From: Certhia americana
Lineage: Eukaryota; Chordata; Aves; Passeriformes; Certhiidae
Assembly (NCBI GenBank): GCA_018697195.1
Contig: CM031864.1
Location: 30,788,256-30,852,255 of the forward strand
Direction of reading: 5' to 3'
DNA length: 64,000 bases
In this document: positions 40,701 to 51,400 of the stretch, piece after piece
Position numbering within the stretch: position 1 is the first letter of the stretch
How the letters are laid out: the number at the start of each line of letters is the position of its first letter
Position numbers and translations under genes: made by a program
The notes under the pieces: model-generated
What the model was told of the DNA's origin: nothing
Database searches by the model: none
The model's input: the letters and a program-made list of their open reading frames with translations, nothing else

Positions 40701-42083
40701 CATCTTCCAGTCCTGTGCACTGCAAGTTTCTCAGTGTCTTCTGGGAAACACAGAGAGAGAAGACTTGAGTCCTAGTTTGGTTTCTCCCTTTGTCCTGTCT
40801 CATGGCATACAATAAACTGGCGTCCCATGCATATTTCATCCTTGAGCCAACCCCCATGAGTGATGTGCCAGCCCAGAATACTTCAGGAAGTACAGTGGTG
40901 CTGGATTTCAGAGCTGGCTCTGGTGGTGGCTGGACAAGAGACCTGTCAGCTCCATGCTGCCTGATAAGGGACTATAAAATAATTGAAACTCTCCAACTCT
41001 GGTGATTTATGGAAGTTCTGTAGGGTCAATGGGTAGCCAAATCCATGAAAACCCCATTTAGTGTCCACTGGAAGAATTCCAGGGCATAAAGCCTCTTTGC
41101 ACTCCATTGCTGCTATAGAGGCACCAGCCTTAACAGTACCTTAATGGCTTTTAGGAGCTGTTAAAGTGGGCTGTGTTGATACCCCTGTGAGCTGTGCTAT
41201 CGTGATGTGCAAGCCCAGAATGAGGGCTTTGAGGATGGCCTCTTGTCTTTGGATCCTTCTATTTAACATCTGCTGTGTTTGCAAAGCAAACTGGAGAGGT
41301 TTGCTTCAGTTTATCCATCAGTGCAAGCACTTAGTGAAGTTTAACACAATGGAAACAGCTAATAATCTCAGGGTTTTTTTGTTCTGACATAATTTATTAC
41401 CTTGAAAGTATTGCTAGCTCTTAACTGGAAGTGACAGGAAGAAACGTGGAAAAGGTGAAATTACAGTGATTGTGCTGTAAATGAGACTTGTGAAGAAATT
41501 GCAAAGCAGTTGGCTAGAGCAAAAGTGAATAACTCATTCCTATTTGGAGAAATAAGCTGGTTGGATTAGAGTCTGATTTTGTTTGTACATGGTATTATTT
41601 TGATTGATTTGGATGGGTTTTGTATTTTTCACTGGCAGAATGAAAGTTTATGTGTGTGTTTATTGAATGCCACGCTCAAATAATTAATAATAGCAACAAA
41701 GTAGAGATGAACTTATGTCACCAGTTACTTCGCTTGCTGTGCAGACATAGAAGAGTTCTTTATTGATCAGACACTTTTATTTCAGTTAAGTCTGACCCTT
41801 GCCTTTTTAGGATTCAGAGGAATGAAAAATAACAAATGTAGATGTTTATGTGTTTGAGGTGAACATTTTTTATTAGGAAATGTTTTAAAAGGGTCAGTGA
41901 AAAACAGAACTGCAACTGAGGTTTTATTTCTCTTGCAGGTAAGTATATGAAAGATAAGCAGACATTTGAATTTGGGTATTTCCTTATGATAACAAAAGTA
42001 ACAAGGTCATTACCAACCCAACAGAACTTGCTGACATCAGGCTGCTTCTCACACAGTGTTGTTTTAATTCATTTATTTTCTAG
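37741..42083. other. Last 4.3 kb of intron before the first visible exon
   Basis: This is unique-looking intron. It includes an octamer motif ATTTGCAT at 40072-40079 within an AT-rich block (39600-40150). A short tandem duplication around TTCTCACTGAGTGG occurs near 40164-40195. The acceptor/donor juxtaposition at 41938/41939 is described below. There is no gene other than DNM3. Confidence 0.55.
41921..41944 (+). other. Candidate recursive-splice (ratchet) site 145 bases before the exon
   Basis: A T/C-rich tract (41921-41934) is followed by GCAG, ending at 41938, and then immediately by the consensus donor GTAAGT at 41939-41944. This is the arrangement of a zero-length exon used in stepwise removal of long introns. 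If used, the last step would remove 41939-42083, a 145-base intron ending at the TAG before the exon. If used as an ordinary acceptor instead, the inserted sequence meets TGA at the fourth codon. Function is inferred from the motif alone. Confidence 0.4.
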
Positions 42084-42193
42084 GAAAAAGAGAAAAAGTA
42101 TATGCTGCCTTTGGACAATTTGAAAGTGCGAGACGTTGAAAAGAGCTTCATGTCCAGCAAACACATCTTTGCATTATTTAACACAGAGCAGAG
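42084..42193 (+). CDS. DNM3: Dynamin-3 PH-domain exon (exon 15 by inferred numbering)
   Basis: This exon encodes 36 full codons plus AG, the first two bases of a split Arg codon. The peptide starts [17 protein letters not shown] and ends FALFNTEQ. It is the middle of the dynamin PH domain, equal to about residues 558-593 in DNM1/DNM2 numbering. The PH domain binds PI(4,5)P2 and helps dynamin assemble on the necks of budding vesicles, where GTP hydrolysis drives fission. Dynamin-3 is mainly neuronal, postsynaptic and testicular. The Ser in EKSF and the Val in LKVRD fit DNM3, where I recall Gly in DNM1 and DNM2 (EKGF). The residues matching DNM2 Glu560 and Lys562, sites of neuromuscular disease variants, are conserved. 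Splice sites are TAG before 42084 and GTAAG after 42193. Entry is phase 0. The membrane-inserting loop (the IGIMKGG region) is on the missing upstream exon. Confidence 0.97.
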
Positions 42194-44357
42194 GTAAGAA
42201 AATGTGCTATTCTGCAGATACTTCTATCAAATGGTATCTAGCTGAGCATTTTAATAACTGTGAGTGCAGTTCTGCTGTTTCCACCGTGTTGAGTACACAA
42301 GATCTTGATATTTTTGATTTATCTGCTGCTTTGCTGTTGCATAACCATGGGATGAGAGGTTGGTGTCCTCTGATCCACTCGTGGGGTGAAACAGCTCCAT
42401 GATGAGTCATCCAGTCCTTCCTTATGGCTGAATAATCATCTCCTGATCCTATTTTTGTTTTGTTTGGCAGTCACCTAGGCTTACCAAAACATTCATGACT
42501 TCTCTACCTTGTGACCAGATTCAACTGGTGTAAATCACAAAAGTGTCGTTGCTTTTCACTTTCTCCAGTGGAAAATCTTGCCTGTCATTAATCTTGGGAC
42601 TCATTTGATTGTTTGTTTGGGTTTAAACACTGCTGAATGGGGAAAAAATAGATTCCTCTACTTCTCTAATTAATAAAATGATTGCTCTTTAGTTTTTACC
42701 TCACACTTTTCCTCTCAGACTCTTCTCTGTTTTAAGTGGTGCGGGTTCTCTATGGAAGCTACTCCTGATGCACAATTCAGATTACTGTGCACAAACAGGT
42801 TCCTTAAATGTTACAAAGGACATAAAAGTGACTTTTAATTTTTTTTTTTTTTTAAATGAGGGGGAGAGTTGCATGTGTAGCAGTCTCAGTGGAATTGCAT
42901 TTTAGCAGATAAAGAGCAATTTCTGTAAGTTTTTTCAGGTAAATAAGTAAATTGAATCACAGGGGTGTCATGGATAGCTATCCTTATTTCCCTCTTCTGC
43001 TAAATTCCTTCACACCTGCTTCTCCCTCACATCACCAAAGCTTGGCATTACCTTCAGATATTTAAGATGATGAGGGCTGGCCGTGGTTCTCTGCAGAGGG
43101 AGCTGTCTTTGCTCCCAAACTGGCCAGAAATAGTGCCCAGAATTTTGGAAGCAAGGAGTGCCCCTTGTTCCTGCAAAGCAAAAGCAAAGCACGGGATTTC
43201 TGGGCTGTCAGGTTGATGCTGACCCTAGAAATGTGAGGACACAATGTCAGTCTCAGCTTGAACTAGCCCAGGAAGGCTCTGCCTGTGTCTGCTGACACCT
43301 CAGCCAGCCTGCAAGGGGACATGGTCTGCCAGGAGATGTCCTTTGAAAGCTTGGCACTCACATACTAGCTGGGAATAACATTTCAAATGCTTGACCAGTT
43401 GCGTTTCTGGAGCACAGAAAAAAGCTTTGAAAAGCTTTTCATGTTCTTAAAAACATAAATGACCTTTAGATGCTGGAAATGAATGCAAATCTGATGATTC
43501 TTGCTGTAGTTTTGTGTGGATCATCCCAGTGTTGTGTGTACATCAAGCCTGGTGGCTTGACAGCAGCTGTACCTATTAGGGTACTTCCATGAGAAATTTG
43601 TTAATTTTAGCTCATTGTTTCTCTTTTGGCTCAAATAATGGCTTTGAATATTATCATCATCGTAAATATTAATCATTGAACTGCTGTGGAAATCCAAGAG
43701 AAGCATTTCCATTGGCAAGTTGGGGATTTATTTAGGTGGTATGTAGCTGGGCATTCACATTTTCACTTGATCTTCATCCGTACTGGACATCAAGGATTTC
43801 AAAATCACATGTCTAAAATGTTTGTCATATCTGTAATAGCCCTGCCTCTCTGGGCTCTGAGTAGACCCTGCAGCCTCTGCAAGCTGCTCTAAAAACATCC
43901 TGACTTCAACATGGGCATGTTAAGACATGACAGCACAGCAGTAAGACCATAAAATACCTTTGCCTTGGGAGAGGCATATCATGGAGTCAGTCTTGCAGCT
44001 TTAAGGGAGGCAGAAGTTGTTTTTGAAGAAATATTTGTTGAATTCTGATTAAAACAGCAGTTTCTCTGCTGTTCTTCTTTTCTAAAATAGCTGATCTTTG
44101 ATATTTCTAAAAATCTGCCTCCTGGCACAAATTGATCAAAACAAGATTAGTATCACTTTCCACTGAATCCTGAATTCACAGATGTGTCAGCAAAACCAGG
44201 AATATTGGTTCTCAATAGAGTGGAGTAATCTGGCTGGGGACTGTTCCCTCTCCCACTTTCTTAAGGAAACCGAAAGGGGGAATTCATAAAGATACATTGA
44301 AATAAGAATTCTTATTGTTGTTTTACTCTGTGGTAATCTGTTGAATCCTGGGTTCTG

Positions 44358-44360
<3 letters not shown>

Positions 44361-44394
<34 letters not shown>
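44361..44394. repeat. (TG)17 microsatellite
   Basis: Seventeen uninterrupted TG units on the + strand. It is probably polymorphic and able to adopt Z-DNA. Confidence 0.97.
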
Positions 44395-44395
<1 letters not shown>

Positions 44396-44440
44396 CTTCC
44401 TTTTCAAAGATCATGTAAAAAATTAACTTAGTTTCTGGTT

Positions 44441-44444
<4 letters not shown>

Positions 44445-44475
<31 letters not shown>
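44445..44475. repeat. 31-base poly(T) run
   Basis: An uninterrupted run of 31 T bases about 50 bases after the (TG)17 tract. I recognise no minus-strand retrocopy to its right that would explain it as a poly(A) tail. Confidence 0.95.
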
Positions 44476-44476
<1 letters not shown>

Positions 44477-45236
44477 TTGGGGGATGGTGGAGTGGTTACT
44501 TTTTTTAATTAGAAAAACCTTAACAACTGAGAAAGAAATCAGCTCTCCAAGTCTGCCCACTGAGGGTTCTGATTATGGAACCATTTTGCTATTTAAGATT
44601 TAGATCGTTAAAGAACAAAGGCAAAATCATCTGTTCCAGCTTCCATGATAGCACGGAGATTATTCTGTATCTCTTTTAATTCTCCCCATAATCTACAGCA
44701 TTTTTTTTTCCTTGACTATGAAATCTTTCTAATGTTCAATTAAATTATTTTAATTTTCAAGCAAAAAACCCTTTAGGAGAAGAATTTTAATAACCTTGTT
44801 CTCTTTTTCATTCCCAGCCCCTCACTGCATAGGTATTTGCTCCAGCCATATGTTTCTGATACTGTACATTTCAATAGTTTCCTGGATTATGCACTGCATT
44901 TTTTCCATTTATGAAAACCTTTCCAGCTCTGAAATATAGTTACCAGGAAAATACTCATTTCACTGCATAGAAGGAAAAACCATCTTGAGTTAGCTGAGAC
45001 TTGGGGATAGATGGAGAAGGAAACTAACAGTATCTGTCATTTTGATTTACTGCAGAAGTCAACAATTCTCTGACAGGAATCAAATGTGACTTGGTAATGT
45101 AGAGTAAATGGAGACTGTGACGATTGATTTCACAGTGAAGATAAATTCTCATGAAATGAACATAATTGTGTGTTTATGAAAAGGCTGAGTTGTGAAATAA
45201 TTAAATTATTTCGTGTTACTTTCTAATTAAATCTTT

Positions 45237-45270
45237 AAAAAAAAAAAAAGAGAAAGAAAAATAAAAAGGC
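45237..45270. repeat. A-rich purine tract
   Basis: A runs are interrupted by single G bases (GAGAAAGAAAAA) over about 34 bases. Confidence 0.85.
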
Positions 45271-47660
45271 GAGGGTGGGAAAAAGAAAGCTTTGCCTAAA
45301 ATAGTTACAGTATTAAAAAACAGGGAGGTTTGTTTTGTTTTTCTGCAAAGTAAGTAATACATTTAAAGTTTTTGAGTGGGCCATCTACTTAATTTATAGA
45401 CAATTAATTTGCAATGGGCTCCTCTAGTTTCCTTACCTCATGAGTACTAGATATTCAAACAAAGTAAATTCAAGTGAGTGCCCTGTGATTCCTGGACCAT
45501 TTCTGGCTGTGTCCATCTACACGAGCCTGGCTTTAAGTAACTGAAGTTGAGCTGTGGGTTCAAGCAGTGTGTGTCTAAATCTAAAGCTGTCAAGTGAGTG
45601 CTATTTTGTGTTAACCATCTTCTCTCCTCCACAGGAAACTCGTGGCAAGTCTGGGGTTTTTAAGACTGGAAAAAGAGATCAAATATATTGAGTATTTTAA
45701 AATAATTATGCTATAGGCAAAGAAAGAATGTTTGCAGTACTGCTGTAGAGCTTACTGTGAAGTCGTGTGGATGTAGCCACTGATTGACTTTCTAGGCAGA
45801 GCTAAGAATGGAGAAGAGAGGATTTTGTCAGCATCTTAGCTCACATTCAGTAGATTAACCTGTCATATTCTCATTGCTGAATGGGTAAGGCTCTTATTCA
45901 GAGCTCAAGAACAAAGAAAACAAATTCTGTCCATCCCAGAAAGTTTACTTTCTTTACAGGATTTCATTCCAAATACTTGATTTATTCTCCCTGTATTTCT
46001 TGTAAAGATCATTCACTTCTTGGTGCTTTTTCTGTTACCCAATTACTGTCGCCTGGGACAATATCTGTAATCTTAAATGTGTCTCCCTTAAGGATCTGTG
46101 CAAGTCCCACCTCTCCATCTCCCCTGGGAAGGGCAAGCACTCCTTAGTTCTCATGATCTCACCTGTTGATACACATGGTACTGTTTGGACAGATTATGTG
46201 TTGTTCTAAAGTAATCTCTTGCCTTTGCAGTAAGTGTAATAACACTTTTTTCCTGATTTACAGGTAAATAAATTGTTGTATTACTGTATGACAACTCCAT
46301 TTATATAATACTTCCCTTTTAATTAAAGAAATGATGCTGACTAATAAAATCCATCTTCATTTGCTAAAAGCAGAGAAAAAGCTTCTTTTCCCCTCTTCTC
46401 CAACTCTGGATGGATGAATTCTCTTTTATAGGAGGAATAGTAGGGATTCTACTAGGTACAGCTTTTGGGGCTTATAAAGGGTAGTAGGCTGAAGTGTTTG
46501 TTAAATGGGTGAATTTTCAAGCCTTCCCTACCAGTATTGGGAGTAGCAACCACAGAGTGAGGAAGGGTTACCTGGTGGAGAGTCCCTGAGCAGCAGCCTT
46601 TCTCTGCTCCTCTTTGGACTCATTCCCTTCCTGGGAGCCAAAGGAGTGTTGGAAACTCTGCCTTCCTTGCAGAGGAAGATGCCACCAGTTCCAGTTCTCC
46701 TTGACTTTGACTTTCCTGGCCAAGCAGGACCCAGGTGGAACCGAGTAACAGTGTTGCTTTCCTCACCTCTGTGCTTCTGTGTGATCCAGAGGGGTGAGGA
46801 GCAAGTGCAAAGCACAGAACTGTTTCTTTGGCTTTCACAAGAGTGGGCTCCTGAGAGCAAAATGCCTCTCAGTAATCATGTGGGACAGAATCTGCCATCC
46901 CTGCTCCAGAGCTGCCTGGCGGTAAAAACGGATCTTGAATCTGACAAACAGATGAATGTCCAGAGGAGAGCAAGCAAAAGGCCGTTTTGAGGGCACACAA
47001 TAGGACTGAAAATAGAACTGCCAGATGAGGAATTGTAGCTACTGACTCCTGAGTACACTCTGTCTGTCAGGGATCACATTGCACAGGGAACTGTGGTGTG
47101 TGGTAGGACCCAGGAAATGACACAGAGTCTACTCAGTGAAAGGATCACTGCATATTTTGGATAGATGCTGTTGGCTGTGTCTTGCTGTAGAAGGGGATTG
47201 AGCACAAGTTGATCCTGGGGCTCTGAATGTACTGGAGCTTTAAGTGCTGAATTTCTGGCCATGGGCAGCAACTGGTTAACTGCTATCCATATATAAGGGA
47301 AATTGGGCAAGAGCCAAAATAAAGGGAACTAGTGAAAGGAGACCGGGTCAGAGGAGGTGTTGGATAGAAGCCAGGCTAAAGGAGAAAGCCTAAAATGAGA
47401 TGTATGTTTAGTTACTGTTTTTGAATTACTCAGAAAGCTAAGCCCCAGGAAGAGCTGGACTGTGAGCTGTTCAGAGCCCTCTCTGTTCGAAAGGGAAGAG
47501 AGAGAATCTGTTTAATTAAAAAGCCCTACAAATTTAATCCAGAAAAAAAGCTGCTAACATTTCTAAACAAACTCCTAAAATGCTGGAGAGTAGAATATTT
47601 AAGAACAGGAAAAATATACAAATCCAAGGAATAGCCAGCTGGTTTTGCCAGCTGCTTTCC

Positions 47661-47663
<3 letters not shown>

Positions 47664-47695
<32 letters not shown>

Positions 47696-47710
47696 AAGAA
47701 AAAGAAAAAG
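47664..47710. repeat. 30-base poly(A) run followed by GAAA units
   Basis: Thirty uninterrupted A bases (47664-47693) are followed by GAAA and GAAAAA units up to about 47710. The frames that read poly-Phe or poly-Lys through it are artefacts. Confidence 0.95.
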
Positions 47711-48413
47711 ATCGGTTGTTTTTTTCTGGAATATATTCTTTTTTTGTCATTATTGACAAATATTTTTTGCATGACAAATAAGAGAGAGTGTGGTGCAGGT
47801 ATTGACAGCTGGGGGCAGCTTTTGTGTCTGTGTGGCCCCAAGGCAGATTCCAAACCAGGCTTCCATCCCTCCCTGCCAAAGGCATCAAACCTTCTCCTCC
47901 AGGGACTTATGGAATATTTTAGTGGCAGTCACTGTTCCTACTGTGGATTTTGGCCTGTGTGCTGTTAGTTTTGGCTGCATTTCTGTTCTGGGTTACATAT
48001 AGGACTCGAGATAGTTCATTGCCAAGGCTGGTCTATATACTGAGCAGCATATCTTCTGTTCATTTGCACCTTAAAGTCGTGGGGGTTTGTGTGTGTTTTG
48101 GGAGTGTGTACTTGAAAAGATCCGTATGCTTTTGGGAGAGCACTCACATGACATAGGTGACAAAATCCTTAAGTGTTACTATTTCATGACATTGTCTCAG
48201 AGATTGTCTCCTTGGCTTTTGTGGATATTAAGAAAAAAAGAATCTTCCCAGCCATGTGTAATTAATTTTAATTAGTATTCACATTGGAGTGATCTGAAAT
48301 GGTACGCCTTGATAGAAAATGTTAGTCATTGCTATTAACTCAGAGCAGATGGCCATATTTGTTTCTTCAAAATATATGATGTGCAGAGCTTCTGGTAGAG
48401 CTTTCTTATTTGG

Positions 48414-48431
48414 AAAAAAAAAAAAAAAAAA
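48414..48431. repeat. 18-base poly(A) run
   Basis: An uninterrupted A run in intron with no other structure around it. Confidence 0.9.
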
Positions 48432-51400
48432 GTGCCCATGCTTATACCAGTCATTGTGCAATTACAGGTGACCAAAATCACAGACTAAGTCCAAATTTGA
48501 ATAAGCAGAGCGTGCAGAGTGGAGTTGCAGGTTAAATGGATAGAGAACATACAGTTTCATCCAAGATTACCTTTCCCAATAGCTGGAGTGTCTGGATTCT
48601 GTTCTTTTCTTCCCTTTTCATTTTAGGTGACTATTCATTAAACCCACATTCTGTATGTTTTCAATTTCAGGCAAGTAAGATCAAATCTTTTGTGTTTTTC
48701 ATGGGATAAAATGGGACCAATTTGCATTTAGTTCTAGATTTCTAATGTTCAATTCTGCTTCCATCCTAATAGAGACGAGATGTTTACAAAAAAATGAAAT
48801 TTGAAATTCCTGTAAAAGAAGATATTCCTTTATCTTTCAGTCTGTGAGTAGCTTCACTTGTGCCAGTGTGACTGCTGAAGCTAAAGATGGGTTTGTGTTC
48901 TTTGGAGGATTAAAGTAGTTTATAGGCCCAATTCTAAAAAACGTCACAAGTATTCTTGCTGTGTAATGGTTGTTGTGTCTCCTCCTACATTGGCAAGAAC
49001 AAATGCATTTTTAATTAATCTTGGTATGTATTTCCTCTCTAAAAAAGACATTTCATGCATATACAGTACAACTTTGTCTGGTGAAATCCAGATCCAACTC
49101 AACCCAAAAGCTCTCTGTGCATGTGGTTATATGTGAGTATGCATTAATATATATGTACACACGTTAACTGCGTTTGTAATGTGCCTGCAATGGTTGCCCT
49201 TCAAGATTTTCTAGGTTTGCTGGAGATAAATATTTAAAATTATCTCAGTATTAAGAAATTGCAAGAAATACAGTCCCTCTTGATGTGCAGCAGTGGAGTG
49301 TGCTCAGAGAGCACCTTCTGATGTGCAGCCACCATGGAGGGAAGCCCACTGCTGTTGCAAGGCCTGTTCTTTCTGAGTGATTTTCAGGTGTGTTCCTCAC
49401 TCCCCGGTCCTGGACTGCAGAGATTTGGTTTATAGGCAGTCAAGCCTTCCCTAGGCAGTGCTGACAGCCCAGGCTTCAGGGTGGGTGGAAGGGCAATGTC
49501 AGTAATTCACAGCTGGGTCAGTCTTCAAACTTACCTGGCATTTCTCACTTTCCTCTTGTGCACTTTCAAATACCTTAATCCAGTCCTGTTAGGATTCTTT
49601 GGTGAAGGGAGGAGTTCAAGAAACACCTATGGACATTTCTGTATTAGGCCCTGAAATATAGAGGGGAAAGGAATCAAGAAATCAAGGTAAAAATAAAGTT
49701 AAGAATTTGTAGGGTAAGCAAAGTCAGAGCTGGGTGACTGGTGGATTTTCAGGTGATGGGCCTGGCCTAGAGAAGGCATGTCCTGAGAGTGGAACCTTTC
49801 CAGAACTGGAAACAATGCTTTTAGTCCCATTGTCTGTTCATCCTCATGAGCAGTTACGTTGTATTTTTAGTGGAACGAAGTTCCAAGTTGAGGCTTATTT
49901 ATCTAGAGTATAATAAAATCTGCAGATAACAAATAGTAGCCCTTTGTATTTTTCACTCTGGGGAAAAAAGAGGCAGTATTATCAATATTATGTTGATTCC
50001 AGTAATGCCACTATAGTTATATTTTCATGTATTATGCATGGTGCTAAATTCCAGTGATGAGACTCCAGGAGGAGGTGGAATAGGTAGATGTGATAGGTGC
50101 ATATAGCTTTGCAGTTTCCTCATTTATGTGTTCACATTTAAGAACTGTTAAATGTTCAAGGGAAATGCTGCTTGCAAATGGTACTTCTAGGCACGTTCCC
50201 ATTTTCAGTATCTGTCTTGTTTCTGCAGTCCCTTCAATTTACAGATGACTGAATATCAACAAGATTGGTATTGTTGAAAGGTCATCTTTCCTGGTATCCT
50301 TTATTCTGTCAGTCTTTGACGTCTAACATCCTATTTAGTTGCTATAGAGATGACAGTGAGAACATGACTTCACAGTATTCCATATGGAGAACATAGGTGA
50401 GGCTTGAGTAGTAACTGTTGCTGTGCTGATGTCTTCAGTAATTTTAAGAAGAGGAAGAGAGAAGAAAACAGAAAATCTGAATTGTTTTCAAGAACGGTTT
50501 TACAGCTTTCCATGAGACGCCAGTAGATTCCTAATGAGTAAAACATGTTAATGTGTTTTTGTAAGATTCCACTGGTAACAGGAAAAGTACCCGCTCTTTT
50601 CAGAAGTTACTGAAAGAAGTTACTTTAGCTTTTTTTCCTTTGAAAAGTTCCTATGCTTGTCAGCCTCTCTGGGAGAGAGACAGGCAGGGGCAGTCTAGCA
50701 GCAAGGAAACCAGTTGGGGAGACAAGCATCCCCTTCCCTGCCCTGCTGGAACATTCCTGGGAGCTCTCCAGGTGTGCATCCTTCAGTTCCTCACACTGTC
50801 TTTGGCAGTGGCATAGAACGAGCTGCACTAAAAAAACAGCTCTCAGATCCTTCAGAGAGAAAGAAAGCAGGGCCTGGGAGATGTGCAGACATCAGCTGCT
50901 GGGCCGTGAGGTGTCCCTAGCCCCAGGAGAAGTCCTGACACGGAGACAGAATGCAGGACTGTCAGCTCCCACGTGTTCCGAGAGCTTGGCTGAAATCCCT
51001 GCTCGCACAGCCACGCTGCTTGGAGCAAGCCACAAAATGCCAAAAAGTGTAATATATAACATGACAGGCCTGAAAAAATGTTTTCACAAGCTGGTGTCAT
51101 GTTGTTTTGCTCTTGCAGATAAGTGTTTTTGGAACTTCCCTATCACTGTGTTTTACAGCCTTTATTTGCTCTATTGTTATTTTTAGTCATCTTTGCTGAG
51201 AGTACCCTTTTACAATTTCAGCTTCCTATTTCTTCAAAGTTATTGCTGCAACGTTATCTTGGCCAGAAAAAGCTTATCTCAGTAAAAGTTTCTCCTAACA
51301 ATAAATTAAAGCATTTTTTTCTGTGGCAATTTCATTATGCTTCTCTTTTATTTATTTATTTTTTTAAATCGACTTCTTTGTTTTGTGCAGTAAATGTTGA

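Larger units (their letters stand above)
1..42083 (+). other. DNM3: DNM3 intron, 3' portion (intron 14 by mammalian numbering), left end outside window
   Basis: This is intron sequence before the first visible dynamin-3 exon. I looked for the preceding PH-domain exon, which should encode the GWLTI and WYKDDE segments, and did not find it, so the intron is at least 42 kb here. It ends in a pyrimidine-rich stretch and TAG at 42081-42083. Mammalian DNM3 also has a very long intron at this place, and the antisense DNM3OS transcript with miR-199a-2 and miR-214 lies in it. The numbering is inferred from the exon structure of DNM1 and DNM2, not read here. Open frames in this stretch are short, show no recognisable domains and occur equally on both strands. 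Confidence 0.85.

Noticed and set aside
46528..46990. Cluster of overlapping open frames of 70-114 codons on both strands
   Set aside because: The G+C-rich stretch simply has fewer stop codons. No frame shows a domain.
50653..51186. Longest open frame in the window (177 codons)
   Set aside because: It lies in the intron between PH exons, has unremarkable composition, overlaps frames on both strands and resembles no protein family.
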